Source of the DNA: Brachynemurus nebulosus
Taxonomy: Eukaryota > Arthropoda > Insecta > Neuroptera > Myrmeleontidae
NCBI GenBank assembly: GCA_035578155.1
Contig: JAPWDM010000016.1
Span: forward strand, 11,948,608 to 12,012,607
Direction: 5' to 3'
DNA: 64,000 nucleotides
Positions 36,478 to 48,013 of this stretch are shown in pieces. The notes under the pieces were generated by a model. It made no database searches. It was given only the letters and a program-made list of their open reading frames with translations, and was not told the DNA's origin. The stretch's first letter is position 1. Each line of letters starts with the position of its first letter. The position numbers and the translations under genes are program-made.

Positions 36478-37168
36478 AATATTTAAAGTTTTAATTACTT
36501 TGTCAATTTCACTAGAATTGAGTAAAATTTACTGAACGCGTTTTCAATCTCGCGATCATCATCAGAGTAATTGAAGAAATGTATGTGGGAGTGTAATAAA
36601 TACTCTTAAAAATGAATTTGGGAAAAACCCGTCATTATACTATTTCATATGAAATAGGCTGTATAATAACATACCTGATAAACCAGTTTTGAATAAATAG
36701 AGATAATTATTTTTATCTGTGTAAGGTAAAAATTTTTAACCAATATGTTTAAGAATAAAGGAGGGGTGTCCAAAATGTTAAAGTTGCTGAAAATTATATT
36801 TTTTCGTTTAGAAGTTCAGTTTTAATAAAGGTGAATTATTTAGGTCGTTTTGATCATTTAAAACCTCCACTTGTGGGTCACTGTTCAATCTATTAATTTC
36901 AAGAGCCTCCAAGAGATTCAGTTTTGTACCCTTTTAACAAATATGTAGAACTTTTTGTTTTGTGATTTATATTGGGGAAATGACCTGTTTCTAAGACGTG
37001 TAAACCAAAATTTGAGCTATGAATTTGAGATCCAACATGTTCCTTATACCTTGTCTCGAAGCTGCGACCCGTCTGTCCCACGTATTTAGCATTACAACTG
37101 TTTAGTAAATTTTACTCAATTCTAGTGAAATTGACAAAGTAATTAAAACTTTAAATATTTTTAATATT
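36478..37168 (-). mobile_element. Penelope-like element fragment 2 with inverted terminal blocks
   Basis: A block of about 60 bp (ATTTAAAGTTTTAATTACTT then TGTCAATTTCACTAGAATTG and AGTAAAATTTACT) lies at 36478-36536 and is repeated inverted at about 37107-37166. Between them on the minus strand lie a C-terminal endonuclease relic and its 3' region with CAATCTCGCGATCATCATCA. Inverted flanking repeats and 5' truncation are known features of Penelope-like elements. It interrupts, or abuts, the composite repeat described for 29-42 kb. Confidence 0.7.
36808..37101 (-). pseudogene. Penelope-like GIY-YIG endonuclease, C-terminal fragment
   Basis: The minus-strand reading starts CNAKYVGQTGRSFETRYKEH, which is the second half of a Penelope-type GIY-YIG nuclease: the YVG strand, the conserved R, an EH pair, then HVLETGH with the zinc-binding-type histidines. 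The frame ends at 36899. After a +1-type shift the continuation reads LNLLEALEINRLNSD, carrying the expected catalytic glutamate, down to a stop at 36808. The reverse transcriptase and the first half of the nuclease (GIY) are missing. GIY-YIG endonucleases nick DNA for target-primed reverse transcription. This copy is dead: truncated and frameshifted. It differs clearly in sequence from the copy at 48-49.6 kb, so it is a different lineage. No gene neighbour depends on it. Confidence 0.85.
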
Positions 37169-37539
37169 TAAAATGAAATTTCACAAAGTAAACCTCTCAA
37201 CAGTGAATTTGGTATAGAATTAAAAAAAGTGTGTTCACTTAGAATACTCAAATATTATATATTTTTAAAATAGCTAATATTTGTACACTTTACTCTAAAT
37301 AAGTATCCTCTCTTATCCTATTGGAAAATTGAAATCCCCTACGCCTGCTTGCATTATGCTTGAATATTTCCTAAAATAACTCACTCGTTGTTGGAGACGC
37401 CAGAACAGTAGACGTTAAAAATGTAAACTTTGACCTCCCTCTATTTTTTTGCGTTTATTCCTTATTTTACTCTTTACAGGATTAATTTTCAAAACGTGTT
37501 GAAACATTTATTCATTAATTTATTTCTGACAACTATGCC

Positions 37540-38132
37540 CTCCAGTTTCATTCGTATAAAATTATGTTAACTGTGAGTAATAAACTACTTTAAATTAGTT
37601 ATCCCGAAACAAACCACAAAAAAAAAATTCAAAATTGGTTCTTTAAAGTGCTTCGCTTCGCTCGGCAAACAATTTAAAATTCTATAAAAGGTTAATTCCA
37701 TGTAATGGAAAACGACTCGAAAACAACCATATTAATATATTTAATTTTCAAACTTTGAAATCCTTTCATAGATTTCCATATTCATGGTTTGAGAATTAAC
37801 TGAATTTTGGATTTTTTTCGAGATCCGAAAACCCTGGTGGATTTTTCAAAATTACGTTTAGTTTCTTCGTAATTAGACTTTACTATAATCCTTTTGTAAA
37901 GTGAAATTTTAATAAAAAAGTTCTGAAGTTAATGTTTAAATTTTTGAATACTATTTTTTATCGTAACCTAGGTAATCTATTGTCTTTCTTTTTTTTCTTT
38001 CCGATTATTATTATTAAATGAGTATTTTTGATAGGTATAGGTCTAGGAAAACTTTTGTCGTGAATATATCAACCTCCATAAAGAATATCGTGAAGATTCT
38101 GACTGGAGATGTTGAGATGATGAAGCATCTAA
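37540..38132 (-). repeat. Composite repeat, right arm, inner part
   Basis: Mirror of about 30310-30868: AATTATGTTAACTGTGAGTA, CTTCGCTTCGCTCGGCAAAC (partner of GCGAGCGAAACGAAGC at 30768), TTTTCGAGATCCGAAAACCC, AACCTAGGTAATCTATTGTC and GATGTTGAGATGATGAAGCA. It is cut at 38132 by the next element. Confidence 0.75.
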
Positions 38133-39234
38133 AGCGTTGTTCACATATAAGTAAAACAACTTAGTAACTTAGTAAAACAACTTAGTAGTAAGTGGGACAG
38201 TAAAAAAATATAACAATCAATGGTATGCATAAGGTTGAGTATTGTGAGACTCTGCTCAAGTGAATATGAATATGTTGTCAGATACTTGCACCCGGATACA
38301 CACAGATGTATATATGACAACATATTCATATTCACTTGAACAAAGTCTCACAGTACTCAACTTTATGCATGCCATTGAATATTCGTTTACCTGCAATAAA
38401 CGTTTCCAAAAGCCAGTTATTATCGCCCCATAAAACATTCTTATAATAAAACTGTTACATTAAATTTTAACAAGAAAAGAAAAAACATACACTGTTAAAA
38501 AAAAGTAAGTGGTTGGATATGTTAAACTAGTATAAATTAATATAACTAATTGTAAGTGAATATTATATTCATTGTTTTAAACATACAAATTGTACAGTAT
38601 AGTAATTGTAAATATTATTGTAATATTTGAATATAAAAAAGCCTTTTTTTCTATTCAATTTATATAAATTTTAAACATCCATAGATTTTGCCCTTTTTAG
38701 TGACATCAAAAAGATTATTAAAATGTTTGTGTTCCTTGTTATTCGCATTTAAATAACCATTTTATCCTGCTTACTAATTTAAGTGTTTATAATTTTTTTT
38801 TTTTTTTTGAGCGTTTGTCACATTTGATGTCGCGTCTATAGGCGGCTTGTTCATTTAGATTTGTGAATTTTTGTATTTTTAAACAATTAATTTAACATGA
38901 ATATTTTTATTTTTATTTTGTTATTTATTCATTTATTTCTTTAAAAACTTACGTTAAATTATTTTAATTTCACAGTTTTAATATTACAATGAAAAATTTG
39001 TAAAATTTCGCAATATTTTTTGCTATGTGTACCTATACTATAACATGTAACTATCAAAAAAGTTTTGGAAATATTTTTAGCAGTGTAGCTATATCTTAAC
39101 CTTAACAAAATTCATATATTTATTGTTATAATACCTATTGTTATATTTTTTTCCTGTTCCACTTACTACTAAGTTGTTCTACTAACTACTAACTACTAAT
39201 CTACTAATCTACTTACTTAGGTGTGAACAACGCT
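38133..39234. mobile_element. PIF/Harbinger-like non-autonomous element, 1.1 kb
   Basis: Ends AGCGTTGTTCACATATAAGT and, mirrored, AGCGTTGTTCACACCTAAGT. Flanks are TAA (38130-38132) and TTA (39235-39237). The unoccupied version of the site is at about 30295 (complement reads GCATC-TAA-GGAATAAAT). A 3-bp TWA target and G/C-rich GTTGTTCAC ends fit PIF/Harbinger, with one mutated TSD base. Inside are a long hairpin (38217-38378) and short tandem CTAACTA repeats near 39180. No transposase seen. Confidence 0.75.
38217..38378. repeat. Hairpin, about 63-bp stem
   Basis: AATGGTATGCATAAGGTTGA, then TGTGAGACT and AAGTGAATATGAATATGTTG, is mirrored by CAACATATTCATATTCACTT, AGTCTCACA and TCAACTTTATGCATGCCATT. 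Loop about 35 bp. A few mismatches. Confidence 0.9.
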
Positions 39235-39237
39235 TTA

Positions 39238-39929
39238 GGAATAAATTTACAATGTTTCAGTAAAATCTGTCCAGTGGTTTTTGTGTCAGCCGTGCCCATG
39301 GAAAACCTAACTTATCATTTTATTATATAAATTTGATGTAACTTCCAAAATATCAGTTTTAGATGTAAGAATATTTGATATTAATAGATAGAGTTTACAT
39401 TTTTTTTTACATAGTTATAATAAAAAATATAGATGGTTCATTTAAAAAAAAGTTTTTCACAATAAACAAAAAATATTTAAATAATGCTTTATGTGACCAT
39501 CCTGTATCATGTCAAGGAAGCTAAAATGCCACTGTCAGATAGAATATTAATAACAATTTCCAGCGAATTCAAATTTGTTTTTAAAAACACTTAAAATAGC
39601 AAAGTTGGTGTCAACTTCCGGTATAACCGGAAGTGGCAGCAAGTTAGAAATATTTTAATTAAAATCTTCACATTTGGAAACTTCTAAAACAAAATTTTCA
39701 AAAATCTACTTTATTTAGAAGACCATAAATTTTTAATGGAGATTCTTCTTGAATCATCCTGTACATAACCATTTGGAAGATCACATTAAAATGTGGTTAA
39801 GATTGATCGGGAGTTTAATATCTATATTCCCTGTAAATTTCAACTCAACAGCTTCAGCAGTTTTTGTGTTACATCGGTTCGTACAAACAGACAGACAAAA
39901 AATTTTTTTAAAGTTAGGTTTGCTATATG
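39238..39929 (-). repeat. Composite repeat, right arm, outer part
   Basis: Mirror of about 29560-30300: ATAAATTTACAATGTTTCAG, AACTTATCATTTTATTATAT, CTTCCGGTATAACCGGAAGT, GTTAAGATTGATCGGGAG and the GTTCGTACAAACAGACAGAC segment. It continues at 42162-42254 after the 2.2-kb insertion. Confidence 0.8.
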
Positions 39930-40540
39930 AGTCAATCCATATCAAGTGATCCAAATTTGAATAAATTTTTTACCTGACCTCACTCAATATTTTTTTTCTT
40001 TTGATTTCCTTGAAGAGCTACTCTAACTTAGTACAAATTTCAAATTTTAGATTTTTATCACTTATGGTTGCCTTTTTAAATAATTTGGAAATTTGGAAAA
40101 TTCGCAAATTTTGCAGTGTAACATAATACGTTTTTTACTGTAACTCCGTTTAGGGTTGTGATAGAAATATAAAAATAACACCATTCTCTTCAGAATTGCT
40201 TAAGCTTTAATTTGATATATTACAAGTGTGTGTTTAAAGCAACTAAATTTTTTTATATAAAAACTCAAATTTTCAAAGAAGATTCCAAAGAAATAATATT
40301 CTCAAAAGTTTCGAAAAAAATCCTGGTTATTCTTTTAACTTTTATAAACAAAATTTAAAAAAATCAAGTTGGGACCTTCATGGGATCATATATATTTTTA
40401 AATATAACTATGAAGAGACATTAAAAAACGTATTTTAAAGGATCTTGAAGTTAGTTTTTGATGGATTATAACTCAGTTTATTAAGAGATATAGGGTTTAT
40501 ATGTGTAAATGGTAATTTTATGTATGTTACGGGAGATACT

Positions 40541-40740
40541 CAGTGGCGTCGCAAGAGGAAAATAGGGAGTGGGCAAGATAATTTTTGCGAGACCCCCTTT
40601 AATTTTGTTTTTAAAATTTCTGTCTTAAAAATTAGGGGACAATCAAAGGAAAAAAAAAGAAAAACAGTCACTCGCGAGGTCCCTCTAAGTGCGAGGCCGT
40701 GGGCGTGGGCCCACATCGCCCACGCCTAGCTACGCCACTG
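40541..40740. mobile_element. 200-bp hAT-like MITE
   Basis: CAGTGGCGTCGCAAG at the left against CTAGCTACGCCACTG at the right. Candidate 8-bp TSD GAGATACT/AAGAAACT matches at 6 of 8. CAGTGGCGTAGC is a familiar hAT-type end. A GC-rich stem (GTGGGCGTGGGCCCACATCG) precedes the right end. Nested in the 2.23-kb element. Confidence 0.65.
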
Positions 40741-41477
40741 AAGAAACTCTGTGGGTTTCAATAAGTTCTGATAAAGATCCAGTTATTTTATTTGCCCTGA
40801 GACAGTCAGGCTGTGGCAAGAAACAGACAAGTAGGATCTTGCAAGCAGAACTTTAAATATGAATCGATCTCATGCCAGTCCTTAAGCAGTGCAGTTCAGT
40901 TAATTCTTCAGTGTTTCTAAAAGCGGGTTGTGTAACCCCAGTATGTTATTGCTAGTTTGTAAAAGTGGGTTGTGTAACTCGAGTCTTTATATTCAATCTG
41001 ATCCAGCAGTTCGGTGTTCAACCATACAAATGTATAGAAAGACAACTCAAAAAGTCGTTTAAAAAATTAAATTATCATTACAGAAAAAAATAGCAGCAGT
41101 TATTTGAATTTCTATAATATATTTTGCTTTATCTAATAAATGACAAGATATATTTCTTAAAGGAATACTAACTTTGAGTCAGGGGTATAAAAAGATACCA
41201 CTACATTAAAGCGTTGTTATCACACTAGTCTTTTAAATTGCTGATATTGGATTGTTGTCATGATCGTCATAATTTTCAGTGGTATACAACGTAAATACTT
41301 GCTTCAAAAAAAGAACCATAGTTATAGTGAAAAGAACGACAACTGGAAATGATTCATCCACATAAATTTATGTTTTAAACAAACTCGTAATATAGCTATC
41401 TCGCACGAGATCTACTATCTAATGTATTGAAAAAGGATATTATAATAACCAACGTAGTTTTAATTGGGATTTCAAGA

Positions 41478-41659
41478 GTTTAATGATTTCGTTTTAACCA
41501 ATTACCCAATGATTTAGGAACCGGATATTCAGGACCCCAATAATTAGAGTTGAATTCCAGAAAAACAATTGTTTTTCTGGAATTCAACTCTAATTATTGG
41601 GGTCCTGAATATCCGGTTCCTAAATCATTGGGTAATTGGTTAAAACGAAATCATTAAAC
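41478..41659. repeat. Perfect 182-bp palindrome, no spacer
   Basis: Arms of 91 bp are exact reverse complements, with centre CAATTG between 41568 and 41569. I compared the arms base by base and found no mismatch; pairing ends at 41477/41660. Arm landmarks: GTTTAATGATTTCGTTTTAA, CCAATTACCCAATGATTTAG, GGACCCCAATAATTAGAG. Confidence 0.95.
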
Positions 41660-42161
41660 ATATTATAATAACTTTTGGGAGTGTTTTTGGGAGAAACATT
41701 TTTTTCAAATATGATCCCAATAAGATCCCAATTTAAAATTTTGTTTGTTTGTAGACAAATACTTAAGTAATTACCTAAAAATTTTTCAAAACGATTTGAG
41801 ATATTATTTTTCTGGAATAACCTTTTCAAAATTTAAGTTAAAAAATTAAGAGTTATAATTTTTTTAAAATTAGCTTGTTGCATATCATTTTAAAGCTTGT
41901 AAATTTCTGAAAAAAATGGTATTTTGCTCCAAAATATATTTTTATCTTAAGCCGAGATATAGCTAGAAACGTAAAACAATGTGTGTCTTAATTTCACATT
42001 TTTCACAATTTAAAAAATTGTTTAATAAAAAAGTACATGAGATAAAAACAAAATCTTTTGGTTTCTTTCTTCTTTCACTTAGTATAACCGGAGGACAAAA
42101 TCTTAGGTTAATATAAAATAGTAAGGTAATTTTCTTTGGATCACTTGATATGGATTGACCC

Positions 42162-42254
42162 ATATGTGTCGAATTTGCTAACTGAAAAACATATTAATAC
42201 CTAAAAATTCGAAAATCACAGACAGACCCTTCTATTTTATTTATAGGTATTGAT
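42162..42254 (-). repeat. Composite repeat, right arm, outermost part
   Basis: Mirror of 29481-29575: GTCGAATTTGCTAACTGAAA, AACATATTAATACCTAAAAA, CAGACAGACCCTTCTATTTT, ending GGTATTGAT. Confidence 0.85.
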
Positions 42255-43341
42255 GTTAAGTAACCCCAAAAGAAGCTCCGATTCAAAATTCTGACGATTC
42301 GGATGTAACATAACCTTGCGGCGACTTCTTGAAAATGCACAAAAAAATAGTCATTTTGAAATACTCGAGCGCGTCAGATTTTCATATAGACGATTCAGCT
42401 TCATGCCCGAGACATGCTGATCCATAATCTGACGATTAACAGAAGGCATTCTTTAAATCTGACAATTTGAAAAAAAAAAATTTATTCATTTTAAGTGAAT
42501 TTCCTTTTTGGAAATATACTTATTACAGCGGGTGTCATGAAAAGATCTTAGCCCGGGACTATGGCAGAAATTTCATCAAAATTGCGAATTGACAGTTCAA
42601 AGCCTTTCCCTGTAAGTGAACTACAATACCTTTCGAGAAAAATTAAGAAATTTGCTGAATTTCTTTATAATAAGTGCTTTGCATCGTTTTTATCATTACA
42701 ATAACGATATTTATATCTGTTTCACTTTTCAAAATAAAAATAAACTAACTTTTCAAGAACACGTCATCACCGATTTTGAAAATTTGTTCACCTTTTAAAA
42801 GTTAAATTATTTAAATGCATATATGTTATAGGTACTATATGAGATCCGCCTGGGTCCTGGGGGTCCAAAAGCGCTAAAAATTAACTATTTAACCGATTTT
42901 GTTACACAGTGTTTTGTCTAATACAAGTTAACTAGACAAAATTATTTTTTAATAGATATAAGTTTCAAAACCTCCTGTCTTTTTGGTTGCAAACACTGCT
43001 CCGCTCAAACTGCATGTACTAAACTTTATTTACGATTTTTGTTACTTCGGCTTATAGAAATCATCAGATTATATTTTCCCATGATTCTTAAATAATTTCC
43101 TTCGAAAAGAAAAAAACCTCGACCACGGTCGAGAATGTCGAAATGGCGTTTTTTTTTTCAAGTTAGTAATCCTCCCACTCCCTTACGTCAAGCTAAAGTC
43201 CTCAGATTATTTAAATGCACACTTTTAAGCATGTAATTAACACACCTTACCTTAATCAGACGCGCTCGATTATTTCTAATGATCAACTTTTTTTTATTAT
43301 TCTAGTCCTATCCTAGTCCTATCCGCTATCCTAGTCCGTCG

Positions 43342-43427
<86 letters not shown>

Positions 43428-44930
43428 TTTCATATATGGTGGAGTTACGCAACAGGGTGCAAGGTATCCCCCCTTATATTAATATGCCGAGATTCATCAA
43501 ATTCCAAAATCCCGGCTTGGGCTCCCCTACTAATACCTACATACTTGAATCATTTGTAACACAGGCATTTTACAAAAGGATTTGTTAGAAGAATAAAAAT
43601 AAAACACGACATACAAGTAAAGAAAAGAGAAGAAAAAAAAACGTGATTCAATCAAGAAGAGAAAATACACCACACATAATCCCTTCAAACAATTCTTTTT
43701 TGTTCTATTTCTCTTTTTTTCTTTTTTTTACTTTACTTTTCCTCTCTCCATTCCATTCGTCACATTTTCCTTGTTTGTATTGTATTCAATACATATTTAT
43801 TATTATTACTGTAGGTGGCATCACTCGCGCATTCATTTAACTAGAAGTAATAGGTATATCTGTGTAGTGCCTTCATTCATACAAAATAAATATTTTTCAT
43901 AAGAGCCCGCATGTTAATTGAAAATACACATAATGAATATGGAGGTATAAAAATACGTACATTATATTCAAATCTATTCAAGTGCCATATAACATATAAT
44001 ATTTATTATTATAAAATATTAAATAGGAAATTATTTAAAATTCTATTAATAAGATGAAACATTCATTTTGATTATAAATTCATGTACTCTATAATTTAAT
44101 TAAATTTACTTTTCCACATTAATGTTGGCACCCGGGGCTAGTGCTCAGCGAGGCAAATTCTGAGGTGGGTGGCAAAACTTGGAACAATTTGGCGTTTTTT
44201 TTGCTAGTCACTTGTTTTTTTTTAGGGAAAAGTTGATGTGAATTTTTTTCAGGGGCGGCATTTTTCACGGTGCTCGAGGCGGCACTTAGGGTAAATCTGG
44301 TTTTGCATACAGAATATCCTTCTATGCGAACGTGCAGGGACCGTATAAAAAAATTATTCAGAAACTTCATAAATAGCTATAAAAAATATAATTCCCTCTA
44401 GATAGAAAAAAAACAAAACTTTTTTATACGGTGAACTGGGAACCGAATAAAAAACTAATGACTCAAAGAACCATATAGAAAATACATCACTAAGAACACT
44501 CAAAATCTTAGGATTTTCTTAGAAGTTACGTTTCTAAACAAAATAAAGTATTAATTTACACATGAAAACATTTTATTTCACTTTTATTATATTTATAAAA
44601 ATTACAATAAATACATATGTAAAGAAACTTAATGATGCAATAATATATTCTTATGCAATGTATTGATTAAATACTAGAAAACAGTCAATAAATAACTTTA
44701 TTGCAAATTAATATTCAAATTTCTTACTTTTTCTTACTTTTCTTTCTCATTATGCATTTTGATCGGCATTTAAAAAAAAATAAATAAGTAAATTACAAAA
44801 ATAAAAATTGCAAAAAAAAGACTGCAAAATAATTTTTGCTGTACTTGTAAAATAGCTGAGTTATCACGGTATAGGTAATTCTTACTTGGGTTATCTTGTT
44901 TGACTAGATAATTGAGAGTACACTTCCATA
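42255..44930. other. AT-rich interval without gene
   Basis: No gene recognised. It contains CTCGAGCGCGTCAGAT at 42366 and its inverse near 43256, one GATCCGCCTGGGTCC unit at 42720-42900, short CTAGTCCTATC repeats at 43302-43340, the (TA)n at 43345-43425, and a GC-richer repeat-like patch at 44125-44290 (GGCACCCGGGGCTAGTGCTC, CAGGGGCGGCATTTTTCACG). Confidence 0.4.
43345..43425. repeat. (TA)n microsatellite
   Basis: Pure TA run of about 81 bp. Confidence 0.97.
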
Positions 44931-45363
44931 TGAAGGGTACAGGGGAAAAACGATCAGAGTCACAAAAATTAAATTTTTCAGGGGAGCGTTTTTAAACTTT
45001 AAAGTGTCAATTATGTATTATAGGCGCATATTTTTCAACATAAAATTTTTTTGCCTGAAAACCACGTATAGGATCTGGTTCAAACATTCGGTGGTTATTG
45101 CTAATATAGTAAGCTAGAAAACGCCATGCCAGCAGAAAATAGACGGCTAGCCGTTTTCGCGAAATTTGACATTGAATTATGTATTATATGCGCATTTTTC
45201 AGCAAAAAAATTTGGTTCCTCCCCTGCATATCACGGACTAAGGTCGATTTTCACGTGTAATGTTAGCACGGGGTCAATATTCTGCATACTGCCAACATAA
45301 CTGCATGGATTTTGGCATTTTTTACTTTTTGTGACTCTGACCGTTTTTCCCCTGTACCCTTCA
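44931..45363. mobile_element. 433-bp TIR MITE
   Basis: TIR TGAAGGGTACAGGGGAAAAA, then CG and TCAGAGTCACAAAAA, nearly exact at both ends (one A/G difference). Inside, AATTATGTATTATAGGCGCA at about 45010 and AATTATGTATTATATGCGCA at about 45174 form a direct pair about 164 bp apart. TSD not certain. Superfamily unknown. Confidence 0.8.
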
Positions 45364-46498
45364 GTAATCTGTCACAGTTATCGATTATTATGACATTACT
45401 ATCTTACGTAAAAGCTATCTTCGTGGAAATCTAGCTTTATAATAGTAACGATTGTCTAAAGAATTACATACTTATATATGTTCACCAGTACGATTTAAAG
45501 CGTACCTATAAGAAAATTTAGGGCTAACAGAAAGTGTCGGATAATTCACAGATATATTGTTTGCTAAGTAAGCCAAAAAACTCTGACAGACATAAAAGTT
45601 TGTTTGCCGGAAAAGGTATTTACAAATTTCGAAATCTTAATAAAAGGACTAAATTATTACTCACCAAACCGAATGTTGTTAATGTTCTTACAATATTTTT
45701 TATTTTACTGCATTTCCGAATCTTTGAGGGTTAAATCCCCTAATACATTTGTATTGACAATGTATTCGTAGTACTCATATGTATTAATACGAATACACAT
45801 TTACCCCAGGAGTGGCCAAACGAAGCTTTTAAATTTTGAAATTCGAATTCGTTATGGATTCACGGATCCAGTAAATGTGAATAAATAAAAAACTGATATC
45901 AAATAATTGTAATGACTGGGGATCCATTTGATAACTTCAAATAATCTATTTCAATTTGACAAATAAAGCATAATTTAATTGGAAACATTATTACAATACC
46001 AGGCTCAAATAATACTCGTAGCTTTTTACCATTTAAATAATACAGTATAATTGCTTGTTAGTTTTTACACTAGAATTTTACTTTTTGTTTATCTAAAAAA
46101 ATTAGGATTCATTAGGACATAGGATTTATATTCTATTGTCGAAATTGTCGAAATTCGTTACTTGACCTTGGCTGTGAGCTTTTCCAAAAATTTTCACTTA
46201 CTTTATTACCTACGTTCACATATTGATTGAAATAGCTGCTTTCAAGTTAGATGTGACAATAATATTTTTGAATAAATTTCTATACATTATATTTGTAGAA
46301 TTCAGGTGAGTCACTTTAAATTATCAAATGGATGGCAAGTTTTACGATAACGATACAATAGTTATAATACTATACTTTTTACAGTTGCTATAAAGAAAGG
46401 GTTTGCAGCATTACATGTTATATACGTATTACTGTGTCATGGAGGTAGATGAATGTAGATGATGTATTTATTGTATTACGTTACCAATCAAGTGCACA
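45364..46498. other. Unassigned interval
   Basis: No gene recognised. 45910-45970 resembles 33499-33560 (GATCCATTTGA, then TGACAAATAAAG-like), so part is dispersed repeat. Confidence 0.35.
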
Positions 46499-47398
46499 AT
46501 TGGGTATTTGACTGATGTAGCAAATGATAGTAAAATATAGTGAATAACATAGCGTATGATTCAGTGATAATGATTAACCATTTATATTAATTTAAAAAAA
46601 TATATATAAATATTTTATTTTTCTAAGTAAAAATTACAAATTTGGAATTGGCGGCTGAAATGGCTAAAGAGATTTATTTGGGCATGTGACGTCACAGCAC
46701 GAAAGCATTATAATATTGCAAAGAGATATTTATAAAAAAGATACTCACATTTTAGTTTTTACATTTTTAAATTTTGCTGAACAAAATTTGGGATTCGAAG
46801 CAAAGAGGTTTGCTAGCACAAACGAATCTATTATTCCATTTTTATTAAATTAAAAATGAGGTAATATGTAATTAGTCATAAATCAACAGAAAATACATAT
46901 AAAATAATTTAATACCATGGATACGACATTAATGAAGGTGGAGCTTATTTTCAAAAAGCAATTTCTAACAAAATGTAATATTCGAGTAAAATGAGATCTT
47001 CTATATCTAACACCACCAAAATTTTTACGGATTTTTTACCAGTGAATAACAAAGTTTGGATGTTATAAAGAAGAACCTCAACCAGTATAAAAATCTAATT
47101 CAAGTTAATCCCCTTAAAAGTGGGTCCTCAAAAAAAAAAAATTCGTTTTGAAAATAAAATATTATCTTATTTCATTTTTTAAAATTACAAAAAAGTAATA
47201 AAATAAAAAGCGAATTGGTTCGTGATGTTACGTCACTGACACGTGACCAAGTGTTTTCGCAACAAAATTCAATTAAATAAAAAAAAAACTACTTCTCCTT
47301 TAAATCGCTTTTTTATACAAAAATCAATTACCGGGATTATATTTAAGTCATTTAGAATATTTTAAAACCCTCTTTCGAAATTTGTCAAATACCCAATT
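46499..47398. mobile_element. AATTGGGTATTTGAC-TIR element, 0.9 kb
   Basis: Short TIRs AATTGGGTATTTGAC (46499-46513) and GTCAAATACCCAATT (47384-47398). Subterminal sequences on both sides carry CRE-like motifs: TGTGACGTCACAG at about 46686 and TTACGTCACTGACACGTGAC at about 47229. No coding region seen. The candidate is weaker than the others because the TIRs are short and no TSD was found. Confidence 0.5.
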
Positions 47399-47643
47399 AT
47401 GTCTACGTGTTAATGCTGTCTGTTTCCATAATTAAGTACTTATTACTTGCAGCTATATTTTCCATACAATAAGTGTTCACACAATTTACTATAATGTAAT
47501 GTACACACATAAATTAGAAAGTGGTTTTTCAATGTTGTCTCTACTTACCACTAACAGAATGTACACAATTTTCAGGATATCCATATTCTTATTACTACAA
47601 GGAATCATTCAAAAAGGAAAATAAAAAAAATAAAAAGAATCTG

Positions 47644-47645
<2 letters not shown>

Positions 47646-47732
<87 letters not shown>

Positions 47733-47741
47733 TATATATAT

Positions 47742-47816
<75 letters not shown>
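47646..47816. repeat. (TA)n microsatellite, longest in window
   Basis: About 171 bp of TA with GGTA and CATG interruptions near 47731-47748. Open frames across it encode only Tyr-Ile repeats and are not genes. Confidence 0.97.
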
Positions 47817-47819
<3 letters not shown>

Positions 47820-48013
47820 CGAAAACGTATACGTTGGAGTATGTAATATTGATATCCGCTATGACTGATACAAGGGTAATTCTGTGATAATGGGGGCCAC
47901 CCAAAATTTAATGGTTCTTCTAATATTTTTATAATCGATAAGTATTGTGGATTTATATTAACAGTAAGCTAAAAATAATAAATTGTCTATTTGTTGCAAA
48001 TAATAAACAAATA

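Larger units (their letters stand above)
39930..42161. mobile_element. TIR DNA transposon insertion, 2.23 kb
   Basis: 27-bp TIRs with one mismatch: GTCAATCCATATCAAGTGAT followed by CCAAA, preceded by A on the left and GG on the right. Flanks ATATG at 39925-39929 and 42162-42166 form a 4-5-bp TSD. The uninterrupted composite repeat at about 29560-29575 gives the empty site. No transposase domain is recognised, so it is non-autonomous or too decayed. The superfamily is not assigned. It carries a 200-bp hAT-like MITE and a 182-bp perfect palindrome. Confidence 0.85.

Noticed and set aside
46686..46700. TGACGTCA as a real promoter element
   Set aside because: No transcription start or gene nearby; kept only as a low-interest finding.
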